Positions 50,885 to 61,824 of a stretch of 64,000 bases of DNA are shown piece by piece; the first letter of the stretch is position 1; every line of letters begins with the position of its first letter. A model generated the notes under the pieces. That model was not told the DNA's origin. It was given only the letters and a program-made list of their open reading frames with translations, and did not search any database. Position numbers and translations under genes: made by a program. Source of the stretch: Beaufortia kweichowensis (taxonomy: Eukaryota; Chordata; Actinopteri; Cypriniformes; Gastromyzontidae); assembly GCA_019155185.1 (NCBI GenBank), contig CM032815.1, positions 9,495,001 through 9,559,000 of the forward strand, in the 5' to 3' direction.

Positions 50885-50975
50885 CTAAACAAAAAGCTCT
50901 AAAAAGGCAGAATGGGTTACATTAAGAGTCAGGTAAAGCAAGTAATACTGTAGTGAGACCTTTCATTGACATATG

Positions 50976-51458
50976 CAGTACCAGTCAAAAGTTTAGACAC
51001 AATTGACAAAAATGTATCCTAAAAATCTTTTATTCTGAAGGTGTATACTTCAATGTTTAAAATTACTTTGTAGACAAAATATAATTGCGCCAATATATTC
51101 GTTTGTTTCTAATAAATATATATTTTTAATGGATTACTTGAAGCAAATAATGAATAAAAAGCAGTCAATAAGAGTAGGGCATAGATATAAATTTCTTTAG
51201 CGCTGTTTTAAAAAGGTTGAGACCTCAAGAAGCTGGAGGATAAAATGTCAAGAGTCAAGTGTAGACAATGGGTGACTACTTTTAAAGATGATCAAATTTA
51301 ACATAGTGTTCATTTATTTTGGATGCTTTTAGTTACAATATGATTCCCACAGCTACAGTTGTGTTGTTTTATGGTTTGGTAAGTTTTCTACTATTCTAAA
51401 ATGTGGAAAAAATCTAAACAACAACGAGTAAGTGTTTCCAAACGTTTGACTGGTGCTG
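50976..51458 (-). mobile_element. TIR element, copy 3 of 3 (upstream of adra1a)
   Basis: It begins CAGTACCAGTCAAAAGTTTA and ends CGTTTGACTGGTGCTG. It is in the opposite orientation to the copies at 6597 and 38492: its ends are reverse complements of theirs. The right flank is TA and the left is TG, probably a decayed TA. It lies in the putative adra1a 5'UTR intron. Confidence 0.8.
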
Positions 51459-52716
51459 TATTATGTTATTGTATAATATATTATATATTTAATATATTTA
51501 CGATATGGAAGAAAATATGTCTGTTACTAACCAATTATTTTTCCTAAATTTTACTTTGGAGCAAGTTGACACATTTTTTGGAAAGGGTTCAAATTTTTGT
51601 TGTTGTTTTCTGATGTTTAATGTTTTATAGTATAACTGAGTGGCATACAGGCTTAATGAACTGTCAAATGCATTTATATTAATATGGAGAAAAAAAGACA
51701 CCTTTTCAGAAAACAGACAAATGCAATCCATGGTGTGTTGCCAAACAACTTCATAGAAAAGCTTTTAAGCTAATTGGCTAAAGAAACCTTGGGCAGATTT
51801 ATAAACAAGCATAAGAGAAACACTGAAATCCATAACATGTTGGCAAGACTAATATTTCAACAGTCCACATGAAACACACTGTAAATATGCTTTAATAATT
51901 AAAACCATTGTATAAGGCATATGATGAAAAGGTTCCAAATGACTGTTCTTAAAACAGGTTGTATTGTATAAAGTGCTACACAAGTACATTGGAATTCACT
52001 TTAACACTGTCTTTTGTGAAATGTGTTCTGCATTGTCCATCTGATGATTCACTGGCTAACATGCAGCACTATACTGTAAAACTCTCATCTTGTGGATAAT
52101 AATATTTTGGGAGATTCTGGGTATAAGTTACCATAATGGCAATATAAAAAATATGTAGTTAATAAAGCAATTTTCACACAAATTTATACAACGACAAAAA
52201 TTGAATATATGTATATATATATGTATATATATATAACAAAACGTTTTTGTGTTTCAAAACCAATAGAGAAAGCCACTGCCTAGTGTTAGTGTCATTGTGT
52301 TTTTGCCAAGCAATTGTGACAATTTCCACGTGTTGTGACAACTTGCCCCGATCCTTCCTAATCGGCAGACGTTGATTCGCCGATCGTAAATAAATCTGAT
52401 CTACGGATTAAATGAAGACTTTGATTCATTTCCAAAAATACAAGAACTTTACACAAATACAAGACTTTAAACAACAAGTGTTAAACAAACATATTATGCT
52501 TTTAATCCTGTTAATATTACAAAGGTGAATTTATGTGGTTAGATTTACACGCACGAAAAATGTAAATCTGTCGCGGGTGTAATAATATACATAAACAGTA
52601 AGATCATAATCTCATTTACACAAACTCTATACTGTAACAAATGCCATTCATTATAATAGTAGACAGTTTAAAAAGAAGTATATCTCTCGAAAAGAAAAAT
52701 AACAATACAAACTTAC

Positions 52717-52800
52717 CATTTTGGTTTATTTCGAATCATGACCTTGAGCAAACAACACGAGTGTGATGATGAAGCAGCGGAGCTCCTTTACTGATAGTCT
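52717..52800 (-). promoter_or_regulatory. Possible adra1a non-coding first exon and promoter
   Basis: On the minus strand a consensus donor (CCAAAATG|GTAAGT) ends a short block at 52717. Upstream of it lies a GA-rich run (52816-52840 as CT on plus). It would splice to the acceptor at 50885. Splice-signal evidence only; the 5' boundary is unknown. Confidence 0.35.
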
Positions 52801-52806
52801 CCTCTC

Positions 52807-54498
52807 ATGCCTTCATCTCTCTCTCTCTCTCTCTCTCTCTCACTCACTCACTCACTCACTCATACTCGCACTTTACATTTACAACATTTATTCAGTTTGA
52901 TTGTAACGTGGCATTTTGTGCTCATTTATCAAAATGTTGGTTTAATATCTTCATCTCATCAAAAACTTTTGGGTGCTTGTGCAGTCAAGTCAAGGTGCAA
53001 TTCATCACCATTGATCACAGACGGCCTGAAGGTCAGTTTTAGTAATAAAAGTGAATGTCACAGCAGAGGAAAATGATTTATTTGTCTGTTTGAAACAGCC
53101 TGTAGCTGTGAGTTTGGCTCTGCATTTCTTTATCTTTGCCTCATGACTTTCTCTTAAAAATTAATCATCATGATTTCTTTCACAATCATCCACAACCTTA
53201 GTCTATGACCAGAACAATTAGGTTTTGTGCCTCAAAAGTCATTGAACATAAAATACTTCTCTCCAGTAAAACAAGAAATGAAGAACACGTTTTTAATAAA
53301 CTTAATTAAAGAACCAATATTCTTTGCTTTGCACGAGGACTTATGCAGAACATTAAAGCAAGTACAATAAAGTAATAAAATGCTGAGAAAAGTAAAAAAA
53401 ATAGGGAAACTAGGTTCATTGTGATTATTGCGATCTCAACAACTTATTAATAGTTTAAAAAGTAATGTTTTATTTTAATGTAGATTCAGGTTAATTTACA
53501 TTAACCTTAGTTTGCTTGACTCAAAAACCCATATGTTGGATTAAATGTAATTGCCTTGATACAGATTGCATTAACTTTATATATGATGGCAACCACTCCC
53601 TTTCTTGTTGTCACTTTAAATATTTCAGCCATTGAAAGACTTGCCACAAAGCTGCAGTCTCAAGACGTGCTGCGAATGTTGAGGGCTCAATGTTTGTTTC
53701 AGGATCACTTTGGATCTTAGCCAACACCAGCAGTTGCACAAACCATAAAGAATATAGAAGAAAGAAGCTGGCAGACAAGCAGACCGGATGAATAAATGGA
53801 TTTTACAATGGAACAGTAGCTGGCCTGTAAACCAGTCCTGTCCAAGTGAACCAGTGGAATATTCAAAATACCAGTATGTGTTCACTCATGCATATATCCA
53901 AGGACATTTCCAGCGTTTGCTAAAAGTCCCACATTTCATCTGGGCCAGAGTTTGAGAGTGTCTCTCATCTGACCTTTCCATAACAACACCTGCAATCTAT
54001 TCGCTTATGCATGTTACTCTTCAGACATGACACTTTGCAACTTAGACAAAACTAAAATTTGACCATGTTTAAGACAGTGCTGTTTTAGCCACTAGGAATG
54101 TTGTTATTCCTTTTAAAAAATCCTTTAAATTGACTGTGATAATAGATATCGTTTTACTAATAAAATATTGTGTACTGTGTAACAAATGGGTACTGTGTAA
54201 CAATATTGGTTTTATATTCATTTAAAATTTTCAATATACTATTTTTTTTATTATTTTCAATAAATAATTCCCAGCACAATTACTGTGTGAGACTTTTAAA
54301 TAACAATCATTACGATATCTCTTACGATAGTGGTTTGCAGATAAAACCACGAAGTAAATACACTACCTGAATGTGTGTTTTTATGTGTTTTAGGTTTCAT
54401 ATGAGGTGGAAGAGAAAGCAAAGCACCTGAAACCATCCGATCTCACACAAAGAGAGAGACAGCGCCAAGTGTTTAAGTGTTCAATAATAAAGTGTTGA
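52807..54498 (+). CDS. Speculative two-exon small reading frame, divergent from adra1a
   Basis: An ATG at 52807 opens 75 codons to a phase-0 donor, CTGAAG|GTCAGT, at 53031. A strong acceptor (GTTTTTATGTGTTTTAG, ending at 54393) starts an in-frame exon of 34 codons plus TGA at 54498. AATAAA lies at 54486-54491, overlapping the last codons. The second exon would read VSYEVEEKAKHLKPSDLTQ followed by RERQRQVFKCSIIKC, which looks protein-like, but I recognise no family. The first exon begins in the CT/ACTC microsatellite (Ser/Leu repeats), which argues against a conserved protein. It may instead be a non-coding transcript, or only the downstream exon may be real. Confidence 0.15.
52816..52861. repeat. 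(CT)n/(ACTC)n compound microsatellite
   Basis: A CT run of about 12 units followed by about five ACTC units, at the putative adra1a promoter. Confidence 0.9.
53920..54300 (-). mobile_element. Uninterrupted sister copy of the MITE at 14613-16262
   Basis: Read on the minus strand, it matches the host MITE almost throughout: AAAGTCTCACACAG, ATTGTTACACAGTACACA, CATGCATAAGCGAATAGATTG (in part) and GGAAAGGTCAGATGAGAG. It lacks the 1.26 kb insertion, so it shows the empty site. It has about 11 extra bases after AGATTG and a local CTGTGTAACAAATGGGTA duplication. Confidence 0.7.
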
Positions 54499-54499
54499 A

Positions 54500-55320
54500 T
54501 AATAATTAAAAAAGTATTTTGTACCCAACCATTTTCTGTATATGTGTTTTCCTTATTATTACTTTACAAAGTTTGATTTCACCATCAGTGATGGTATAGT
54601 ATAAATCCTCTATAAATCTGTTTTAAGAGTGACAGACACAGCAGAAGACCTTTACTGCCCTCTAGTGGACAATAGTAAATAATGCAATTTGTTTAATGTA
54701 TTTGGATATAATGTGTTGGAAATAAATAAATAACATTACCACCATATTTTTCTTACAGTTATAGGATCACTTCACCCATCACCAGTTCTCGCTTTGTCAT
54801 TTAATCCAATTGTCATTCTAAAAACGTGACGCTCGTCTGATGAGTAAATATTTAAGGATTGTCCAAGAAATTAAAGAACCAACGCGCTCATTTCATGACA
54901 TTATTTAACGTTTATTAGTTTACTCACAGCTTATAATCTCAGGAGTGTTTTACAAGTGGCCAGATAACAAAGACGAATCAAGACCAAAGTACAAATACTC
55001 AGACACACCTTTGCATAACGAGGTCATGTCTATTTCTAGAAAAATGCCACACGCCTGTTTAAGTGTAGGACTCATGTTAATGCTATTCTTTATAAGTAAA
55101 AATGAAAACAATCATAAATTGTAATGAATGTAATTGATGCAATGAGGATAATAAATACTGGTAATCTTTTGGGCTTTATGTTACGGCTGAAATAAGAGCC
55201 AATATGCCAATATGGGGTTTATACATGCTCCTTTCTGTATTGAATGCCAGCTGTCTTTACATTACATTACAAAAGATCAAACTAGATCACAAAGCGTCTC
55301 GTTCCTCCGTTAAGTTTTGG
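54500..55320. other. Spacer before the igsf9-like promoter
   Basis: AT-rich sequence with no gene I can support and no clear repeat structure. Confidence 0.5.
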
Positions 55321-55324
55321 TGCC

Positions 55325-55647
55325 GCGCATGCGCAGAGCCGCTGATGGAGGACGCCGCTGTGTGGGAGGAGTGAGCGCAGGAGAGGTGTGCTGATGATGA
55401 TGATGATGATGATGTCTTCAGATGAGCTCAAACCTCCATAGAAACAAAGTTTGTTCGCTTGGCTTTTCATGGCTACGGCTACACCGACATGTAAAATGAT
55501 TTAGCATTGGGAAAGTTGCTGAGGTTGTCTTTGATATTTGCCTTCAATGTGGAAATATTGCTGAGTGAACTTTGGAAACAGTCATTCGGGATCTTTTTTC
55601 TACATCAACGCTGCTGCTCACCACAGCTGATACATGAAGTAAAACAG
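55325..55647 (+). promoter_or_regulatory. Promoter and 5'UTR exon of the igsf9-like gene
   Basis: A perfect NRF1-type palindrome, GCGCATGCGC, at 55325-55334 is followed by CpG-containing sequence (GGACGCCGCTG), a GAT repeat and about 230 bp ending in the donor AACAG|GTGAGT at 55647. The next plausible acceptor, TGTTCTGCAG at 60262-60271, leads into the ATG exon. The link across the 4.6 kb intron is inferred from splice signals. Confidence 0.5.
55393..55414. repeat. (GAT)7 microsatellite
   Basis: Seven GAT units in the putative 5'UTR exon. Confidence 0.95.
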
Positions 55648-55902
55648 GTGAGTTTAAGTCTGACAAGGTTTATTTGAATCAGTTTAAGCTGAGTTTAACT
55701 TATTGACTGTTTATTATTAATCGCGTGACGTCGTAAAGTTTATACTAAAGTATGTAGCCTATATATATTTTAATTTATATATTTATTTTCAAAGTGTAAG
55801 AAACATTTTTATGTTACTTCTGAATTTGCATAAACTTACATCTATACTAATAACAACAACAACCACGAATGATCCGCAACTTACGTTGCTTAATGCGAGT
55901 TA

Positions 55903-56340
<438 letters not shown>

Positions 56341-58224
56341 GTACTAAATGGGACATTTATGCTTGATTTGATAACTGCATATTTTACATAACAATAACAT
56401 TTATTTACTAAAATAGACGTTTTTAACGTAAATGTGACGTCATCAGCAACACTTAGGCTGTGATTTGGCCCAAAGTAGATTGTGTCAGAATTGTGTGTGT
56501 TTGTGAGAGTTGGGGGAGGTTTGAAGTGCTGGTGCAGCATGGGGGAATGAAATGGTTTTGTTGCCCCTGCAGGGGGTCCGGCGGGGGTTTGGGGGGGCAA
56601 GAAGATTACAACAAGGTATAATATAGCCTGAGGGATTACCGAATATCCTTTAAATTTCTTTAAGTTTATTTAGTGTACTACAATATCTGAAAGAAGCTTA
56701 ATTGTTGTAATAGATCTGCAAGTGCACTAGACATCAAATTGTAGCCGTGTTTTTTTTCTCTTGTGCTTGTAAATTCTTTCTCATCAAACTTTCCTAATGG
56801 AGTGTAAACAATCCTTATTTAGTGTAAACATAGTTAGTCACAATGCGTTTTCCTTTTTTTTTTAAAGTCCAGTCTGACTGACTCATAGATGCAGAGCAGG
56901 TCACATGTCTAATGTAGTCAAATGATCTTTAAACACGCCTGTTAAACACAATGCTATGTCACTTGTCAAATTGTCGCTGTTAGTTGTTGGTGAGATTAAT
57001 CTGACACTCACTTTTTTGGGCTCCGTTACTCCATCATCGCAGATAGATTATCCTGGATTAATTTTTTCGGAGTGTAATAGCTGTCAGCATCTGACCCCTG
57101 CTCTCATTAGTGTGTAATGTGCAGTCATACAATGTGCAATCAATGCAATCTGTGGCGGAAGATGCACCTGTGTAAAGATTACATGTTTTTATAAAGCAGC
57201 CTAGATAATCTCTATTCAGCAGCTGCAAGATTTTCTCTCTTGACCGGTAATTGATGCAGATTGTTTGCACAGCTTGATTGAAGTTACTTGAGACACTTCG
57301 AGACGGTGTTCGTCCTTTTGTCTGTCACTGTGTAAATGTTGTGTTTGGCCCTGCAGGAATTTGCATGTCGGCTGACGAATTCCTGGTCAGCTTTTGGTTT
57401 GACTAAATGTTTTACATTATGTGACGAGTAGTGATGTCATCTCCATTCTGAGCCGAGCGGAGCGTTTTAACCTAGTAAAATCTAGAATAAGCATAATGGA
57501 GCAATCACTATAGTTTCTATTTCTGACCTTTACAAATCTATAGTTAGTCCATTTTGCTGATGAAATCCATGCAGCCTTTATGTAGCCTTAATCATGTCAG
57601 CAAGAAATCTGTTCTGGGGGCAGATGTCACAGCTGATCTCTTTATTTGTCTTTAGTAAAGAAACCCAAGTAACGCTAGTTTTTCAGTATGGCATGACTAC
57701 TGTGTTTATGGTTTTACATAGTAAATAGTGCTGAGAGCGGTTGCAGGTGCAAAAAACACGCTGGTGTGAAAGCTGACGCCTGTTTGCTGCATCCTTTACA
57801 GCGTTTTTATGAAGTGTCGATTAAACTTAGTTTTATTCATTTATTGTTCTGACACATTTCACAAAGCACCTTTTTATGTCAAGTTTTATTCGATTTATTT
57901 ACAGATCGCTCCAGTCACACATGAAGAATTTGGTTTGTTGCTCTGTAAACCGAACACTCCCTCATTATCAGATATGTTTGATCTTTAAAAGCAGCTTGTT
58001 CATGCTATAAACAAGTTTGGGTTACTTTATTATTCCCGTTTACTCAACATTGGTCGATTGTATGAACAAATCAAACATGAGTAATTGAATGACTGATTCT
58101 TCTGCATTAAGCAAAAAATCATACAATTAAAATGAATAACTTATATTTAGATTTCAGTCTCAGTCTGTTTTTGTAAGCGCAGCAAGATTTATGGGCCGAG
58201 AGAAATTTGTGAATTTGCTAATTT

Positions 58225-58250
58225 AAATTAAATTAAATTAAATTAAATTT
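58225..58250. repeat. (TTAAA)n short tandem repeat
   Basis: About five tandem TTAAA/AAATT units, immediately before a dispersed repeat. Confidence 0.85.
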
Positions 58251-58264
58251 TAAAATTTTTTTTT

Positions 58265-58553
58265 TTACTTTGTAGGATTTCTGTAAATTAAAATGCACAA
58301 ACCAGAAGCAATAATACCCAACAAATGGAAAAGAGATGACTCTTAAAAAGAACATTACAGACTAATTTTCATGTGTTCATTTATGAGGAATATTGGCAAT
58401 TCTGAAAACGGCACTTTACCTGACTATGAAAAATCATGCTTTAAACATAAAAAGTGCTTTAAAAACTTTAAAATACTCAAATATTGACATCTAAACTATC
58501 AGTATGATGAAAACCTTTGGTTAAAACTGGTCTCATTTTTCTTTGTTAATTGC
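58265..58553 (+). mobile_element. Dispersed repeat ending AATTGCCC, copy A
   Basis: It shares GGATTTCTGTAAATTAAAAT, AGCAATAATACCCAACAAAT, GGCAATTCTGAAAACGGCAC and GACTATGAAAAATCATG with 59531-59950, and ends TTAATTGCCC. The left end is unclear, so it may be truncated. Confidence 0.6.
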
Positions 58554-59530
58554 CCAACTGGACTTTTGGACCCTTTGGATTAACATAAACTACAATATGG
58601 TCCCATTTCCCAATCTTACAAACTCAGCATGGTGTCATTTAAAGACCAGACAGCGCTTGGTAAAACACTTGCTTCCTTGTTAGATGATATTGGTCTAACC
58701 CTTGCCCTTAAAGCTTAATAAATAGGATTTTACTGCTGCTTACCGAAACCACGACAGTAAATCTGAGACATTTTTTGTGTGCTTTGTAAATGATGTAGGA
58801 CTTTGCTCTGTTGTCTAGTTTTGACAGGTGGTAAACAGTAGCATAGCATTTACCCACTAGCTTTTGTCTGAGAATAACCGGTCGACCAACATTCAATATA
58901 ATGCATTTTTTTGCTTTATACACACCCTCTATATACAAAAAAACTACAGCGTAATTACTCAAGCTGCTCAAACTTAATCGCCGGGCAGACGAACGTGCTG
59001 TGAGAAACGTGTGACCCCTGAGATTGTCCTGGGACCTCTTTCAGGAGTCTTTAAGAATAGCTTTCGCCCTTATTGCGTGGGGTTAATGAGCAAGCATTGT
59101 GCGCTGGTCCGTGACGCTGGCTCTGTGCTCAACAGGAGAATTCACTTCACAGTAAATTTATTTTTTGCACGAGTCGTACTACGCTTTAGTATTTATAGCA
59201 ACAGAGTTTTAATTTGTGTAGCCAATGGTCTGAAACAGGCCGAATGCTTCCTGCTGTTTTAATGATTTACTAAAGCTGCAGTGATGTCATGACATTTGTC
59301 TGCGGTATTGTATGTCTTAGGCTATTGAGGGCATTTGATGTTTTATTTATTTTTCTCGCAACTTCCTGTCTACTTACATGATTACTGGTGGTAGAAGCAC
59401 CATAAAATCATGTCTATACAGATAAAGTAGATCATTATTTCTGTACAGGGTTATTGATGGGACATTTCAGTGGGATGATAGTCTTTCACAGCTTCAGGAT
59501 AAAAGTCATGCAAATGCTTCATTTTGCATA

Positions 59531-59950
59531 GGGGCAATTCCCGCATTATGGACGGACGTTTTCAGTCTATACTTGAAATAAAAAGTCTCATTTTTGCTAA
59601 TATATTGAACTATGTGTTTATATTTTACTAAACCTCTGCTGATAAGAGTCAGTACACGTATCTGTTTTAAAAAAGTGTTGCGTTATGGATGTGACAAAAA
59701 AGAACACACTTTTTGGAAATTAAGAAGCAATAATACTCAACAAATGGAGATTACTTATTTTATTTTTAGTTATCATGTGCTTATTGATGAGGAATATGGA
59801 CCGTTATGGATGTGACAATTCTGAAAACAGCACATTACCTGATTATGAAAAATCATGATTTAAAAACCTACCAAATATTGACATCTGAAAAAACCCTTGA
59901 TAAAAACTTTATTTTTTCATGGTAAGGTGGACATTTGCATGGAATTGCCC
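59531..59950 (+). mobile_element. TIR element GGGCAATTCC...GGAATTGCCC, copy B
   Basis: It starts GGGGCAATTCCCGC and ends GCATGGAATTGCCC, with ATA on each side. The interior repeats the copy at 58265-58553 (AGCAATAATACTCAACAAAT, GACAATTCTGAAAACAGCAC, GATTATGAAAAATCATG). It is about 420 bp and non-coding. GTTATGGATGTGACAA occurs twice inside, at about 59683 and 59803. Confidence 0.65.
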
Positions 59951-60305
59951 ATAGATCTGCAGGACTGTACTTTACCCCTTTGACTCATAGCAGCTTATAG
60001 AGATCAGTTTAACAAATAAAACTCTTACTTGGTACATAAGTTTGATACAAAGGAAATGTTGCACTCATAGTGTTCATGTGAGCTACAATGAGTTCATAAG
60101 TAGACTCATAATCCTAATGTTTTGTTAGAGATTACAGGAGCGTGAAAAACCAAAAGAAGGTGTGGAGATGTTTGTGACAAGATTCAGCTAGTGTCAGCTA
60201 GTGTGCATGTTTTGTTTTATCTGTAGGGATTGTGTACCTGTTTTTTATGTTTGTTCTTTGATGTTCTGCAGGTATAGAGATATGTAATCTGTGTGAATAC
60301 CCATC

Positions 60306-60677
60306 ATGGCACCGAAGACTCTTCCACTGTTGGAAGTCATCATTATTTCAGTACTATGCCTTTACAGTGAGTACTTTACAGTAACTAGACTGCTTAGTAG
60401 ATGATTTTTATATACATATAAAGTGTACTGAAACATTAATATTGTTATATTATATTTATGTTTGTTTGTTTTCTCATCTCAGGTCACACAAGTGCCACCA
60501 ATGACCTCATCCGTGCCAAAAAAGGAGGCAGTGCTGTGCTATCGTGCATACTGCCCGACCCTAGCGTGGTCATCTCAGCCTCCCAGCACGTCATCGAGTG
60601 GGTGCGTCAGGGCTACGACATCCCCATCCTCATCCAGTTCGGAATCCACGACCCTCGCGTGCATCCCAGCTACGACG
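60306..60677 (+). CDS. IGSF9/turtle-like immunoglobulin-superfamily protein (5' part)
   Basis: The IGSF9 family are type I membrane adhesion proteins of neurons, with Ig and fibronectin III domains, acting in dendrite and synapse development (family knowledge). Two coding exons are visible, 60306-60366 and 60483-60677, giving 85 residues that end in phase 1. A signal peptide (MAPKTLPLLEVIIISVLCLY) spans roughly residues 1-25. The first Ig domain follows, with Cys42 in AVLSCILPDPS and the core Trp60 in QHVIEWVRQGYDIPILIQFG, then PRVHPSY. The pattern HVIEW-R-G--IPI-IQFG---PR--P-Y is typical of IGSF9 and IGSF9B. The rest lies beyond the window. The long member cannot be assigned to igsf9 or igsf9b from this piece. 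Confidence 0.8.
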
Positions 60678-61266
60678 GTGAGACGACTTTCCGTGCTGCT
60701 AAACGCAGCGCAGCATCTCTCCCCACTTTCGTGATTCGTTTACAGTCTCAGCTTACAGTAACTGTGCCCTTTTGTGTGCCGCTGGTCCTGCCGGTTCTCC
60801 CCCTTCTTATTGCTCAAGTCCCTATTGTGTCTTTGGCAGCTGGGATACAAAGGGTGTCTATGGGGAAAAGAGGCTGAAAATACTTTTTCTGTTCTTCTTT
60901 CCTAAAAAGACGACAGCTTGAATATAGAACGAAACAGACTGCCGTGGCAAAGTTGCAAGTTGTTTTGTGCTCTGGTGAGTCTTTGCCTCCCAGGCAGAGA
61001 ACTTGAGATCTTCACAGTTTATGCATGAGCGCAGTGCATCCCTTCACAGTTAATCGTGTTTTTAAAGACAGCGCTGCACCTGTTTCATGACTCGACCGGG
61101 ATGATGGAATGTTCAGTCATTGGGCATCGGTGATAACTAAAACACTTTAACACTATTTATTCATGCAAAATGCAGTGATTCATACATTTTTTTCTTCTTA
61201 AGCAGCAAGCAATACCTTTATATGCAAATTCCAAAAACCATTTTTATTGATCCAAAGTGACATTTT

Positions 61267-61682
61267 GTATTTGGTTGTATTTGTTAATATTAGTTAATGT
61301 ATTAGCTAACATGAACTAACTACAAATAATACATTTATAGTGTTTATTAATCTTAGTTTAAGTAAAAAAACCTCTCTTCTTTCCTCTACAGGTATTTATC
61401 TAGCACTGCAAAACATTGTAAACTTAGTAAAGCACTTCTTAGTACTATTGTTGATGTATCGCTTCATTGTCTCCTAATATTTGTAAGTCGCTTTGGATAA
61501 AAGCGTCAGCTAAATGCCTAAATGTAAATGTAATTTCAGCGTTTATTAATACATTTTAAAAATGAAAAGTTGTATCTATTAACATTAGTCAATGCACAAT
61601 GAACTAACATCAACTAAATTACTCATTGTTAGTTCATTTTAGCTAATGCAATTACTAATGTTAACAAATACAACCGTATTGC
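61267..61682. mobile_element. MITE with about 50-bp imperfect inverted ends
   Basis: The left arm (TTGGTTGTATTTGTTAATAT, TTAGCTAACATGAACTA) and right arm (TAGTTCATTTTAGCTAATGC, TTAACAAATACAACCG) are reverse complements with a few changes. The interior holds a SINE-like insertion. This is a common cyprinid repeat type. Confidence 0.75.
61390..61537 (+). mobile_element. SINE/LINE-type 3' tail nested in the MITE
   Basis: GTAAGTCGCTTTGGATAAAA, then GCGTCAGCTAAATGCC and (TAAATG)n, is the conserved 3' tail of widespread fish retroposons. It sits between GTTTAAGT and TTTCAGCGTTTATTAATAC of the host element. The left limit is uncertain. Confidence 0.6.
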
Positions 61683-61759
61683 AAAGCATTAGTCATTTAT
61701 TTATCAGTATGTTAAGCTATTTTTTATTCCAGGGATGAATTTTTTGTAAACTTTGTATT

Positions 61760-61824
61760 CCTGGGAGTCGAACTTACAACCTTTCTGCTGTTAGCGCAAT
61801 GCCCTACAAACTGACTACAGGCAG
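61760..61824 (-). mobile_element. tRNA-derived SINE head remnant
   Basis: On the minus strand the block carries a B-box-like GTTCGACTCC and an A-box-like TAGTCAGTTTGTAGGGC with GCGC between, as in tRNA-derived fish SINEs. It does not fold as an intact tRNA and has no CCA-proximal pairing, so it is not called as a tRNA gene. Confidence 0.5.

Larger units (their letters stand above)
56341..60271 (+). other. Inferred first intron of the igsf9-like gene
   Basis: No gene is supported here. It holds a G-rich patch near 56500-56600 (CGGCGGGGGTTTGGGGGGGC), a (TTAAA)n run near 58225, and two copies of a dispersed repeat (58265-58553 and 59531-59950). Confidence 0.45.

Noticed and set aside
60458..60877. 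139-codon single frame continuing past the igsf9-like exon
   Set aside because: Family alignment stops at SYD, where a GTGAGA donor occurs; the later part is intron read-through.
61760..61824. Candidate tRNA gene on the minus strand
   Set aside because: A- and B-box-like words exist, but the stem pairing is degraded and the block is typical of a tRNA-derived SINE.
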